From assembly GCA_037380725.1 (NCBI GenBank), contig JARRRL010000097.1, positions 1-15,635 of the forward strand: a stretch of 15,635 nucleotides of DNA, in the 5' to 3' direction. This document shows, one piece after another, positions 14,466 through 15,635 of the stretch; the stretch's first letter is position 1; each line of letters begins with the position of its first letter. Position numbers and translations under genes: made by a program. A model generated the notes under the pieces. The model did not search any database and was not told the origin of the DNA. It saw nothing but the letters and a program-made list of their open reading frames with translations. This DNA comes from JARRRL01 sp037380725 (lineage in GTDB: Bacteria > Pseudomonadota > Gammaproteobacteria > Pseudomonadales > JANQJO01).

Positions 14466-15608
14466 TCAACGCGGCGCACGCATTAATTGGGCAAAATGCT
14501 CAAACAAAGGCTGTGGATCATGCGGTCCAGGGCTCGCTTCCGGGTGCCCTTGAAAACCAAAAGCCGGCACATCCAATCGGCGAATGCCTTGTATGCTCTG
14601 ATCAAACAAAGAAGTGTGCGTTACCTGCAAATGACTCGGCAATTCATCTGGTGATACCGCAAAACCATGATTTTGACTGGTAATCCACACGCGCCCACTC
14701 TCATGACATCGCACAGGGTGGTTGGCGCCATGATGGCCAAATTTCATTTTCTCCGTTCGCGCACCACTGGCTAAGGCCAACAACTGGTGTCCCAAGCAAA
14801 TACCAAATAACGGCACACGCTTTTGCAATAGTGTTTCGATGGTTTTGATCGCGTCAACACAGGGTTCCGGATCACCGGGACCATTTGAGAGAAAAACCCC
14901 GTCGGGTTTCAGATTCAGTATGTCATCAGCGGAGCTGCGTGCAGGTACCACCGTGACCCGACACCCTACATCCACAAGTAAGCGCAAGATATTACGCTTT
15001 ACCCCAAAATCCATCGCCACCACGTGCAAGGCGAGATCGCGCACATCAGCTCGTCGATGGCCTTCGCCCAATACCCACGAACCTTCCAGCCACTCGTAGC
15101 GCTCAGCCGTGGTCACTTCATTGGCCAAATCCATACCTTTCAGACCCGGAAAACCGCGCGCCGCCGCCACAGCCGCCTCGCGATCGATACCCCCTTTCTG
15201 TCGTGCCATCAAACACGCGCCCTGCGCACCCGTTTCGCGCAAACGTCGTGTCAACGCGCGTGTATCCACACCCGCAATGGCCACAACGCGCTTGGCGCGC
15301 AGATAATCGGGCAATGAACAGGTTTGCCGCCAGTTACTGTGTCGACGTGGCACGTCGCGCAGTACCAATCCTCGCGCCCACAAGCGATCCGCCTCTACAT
15401 CCTCATCGTTACACCCAACATTCCCAATATGCGGATAAGTTAAGGTCACAATTTGTTCTGCATAAGAAGGATCGGTCAGAATTTCTTGATAACCGGTCAA
15501 TGCCGTGTTGAAGACAATTTCACCGAGTTTCTCGCCATCACACCCAACCGAAGTCCCCTGAAAAACGGTACCATCCGCTAGGGCCAACACCGCTGTGACC
15601 TGATCCAC
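14466..15608 (-). CDS. carA: Carbamoyl-phosphate synthase small subunit (glutaminase)
   Basis: CarA hydrolyses glutamine and channels the ammonia to CarB. The 380-residue protein is full length and closely matches E. coli CarA. The N-terminal domain carries GEIVFNTALTGYQEILTDPS (29-48). The class I amidotransferase domain has the nucleophile C271 in FGICLGHQLLALASG and the partner residues H355 and E357 in FQGHPEASPGPHD. The oxyanion-loop motif SNGPGDPEPC (241-250) is present. The start is a GTG with a G-rich site (GGGGGTG) a few bases upstream; only 27 bases of upstream sequence lie in the window, so promoter and PyrR- or ArgR-type control cannot be judged. carB follows after 173 bases. Confidence 0.98.
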   Translation of the reverse strand: MDQVTAVLALADGTVFQGTSVGCDGEKLGEIVFNTALTGYQEILTDPSYAEQIVTLTYPHIGNVGCNDEDVEADRLWARGLVLRDVPRRHSNWRQTCSLPDYLRAKRVVAIAGVDTRALTRRLRETGAQGACLMARQKGGIDREAAVAAARGFPGLKGMDLANEVTTAERYEWLEGSWVLGEGHRRADVRDLALHVVAMDFGVKRNILRLLVDVGCRVTVVPARSSADDILNLKPDGVFLSNGPGDPEPCVDAIKTIETLLQKRVPLFGICLGHQLLALASGARTEKMKFGHHGANHPVRCHESGRVWITSQNHGFAVSPDELPSHLQVTHTSLFDQSIQGIRRLDVPAFGFQGHPEASPGPHDPQPLFEHFAQLMRAPR

Positions 15609-15635
15609 GCAACACCCCCAACTGCTCTACCAAAA

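Overview
The window looks like a gammaproteobacterial chromosome of roughly balanced base composition. The order carA, carB, greA, yhbY (divergent), rlmE, ftsH, folP, glmM, tpiA, secG, tRNA-Leu(GAG), tRNA-fMet is the classical housekeeping block of that class. The proteins match E. coli and Pseudomonas relatives along their length, and FtsH and GlmM read closest to pseudomonad-type sequences. I cannot place it below class level from sequence alone.

Layout. Bases 1-1583 carry two plus-strand genes, a pirin-like cupin and a ChrR/YieF-type NAD(P)H-dependent FMN reductase. Bases 1584-2055 hold only scraps of unrecognised coding sequence. From 2056 to the right edge almost everything is on the minus strand, read from carA (right) towards the tRNAs (left). 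Only yhbY points the other way. The genes that normally follow tRNA-fMet (rimP-nusA-infB) are absent, so synteny breaks exactly at the 3' end of that tRNA.

The block is functionally mixed. It covers carbamoyl phosphate synthesis (carAB), transcript cleavage (greA), 50S maturation (yhbY, rlmE), membrane proteolysis (ftsH), folate synthesis (folP), cell-wall precursor synthesis (glmM), glycolysis (tpiA), protein export (secG) and translation (the tRNAs). Visible control sites are a sigma-70 promoter with a GC-rich discriminator at tRNA-fMet, a sigma-32-like promoter and a sigma-70-like promoter before ftsH, and a strong hairpin terminator after ftsH.

The most important anomaly is in ftsH. Relative to homologues about 80 bp are missing inside the AAA+ module, removing the lid segment with the GFSGADL motif and shifting the frame. 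As given, no full-length FtsH can be made. A second pattern is that most intergenic gaps contain a short tandem duplication (11-21 bp units, two to three copies), placed at start codons, stop codons, a promoter and leaders. I found no CRISPR array, insertion sequence, prophage, toxin-antitoxin or defence system. I see no convincing undescribed multigene system here; the interest is in the broken ftsH, the repeats, and the long tails on YhbY and SecG.
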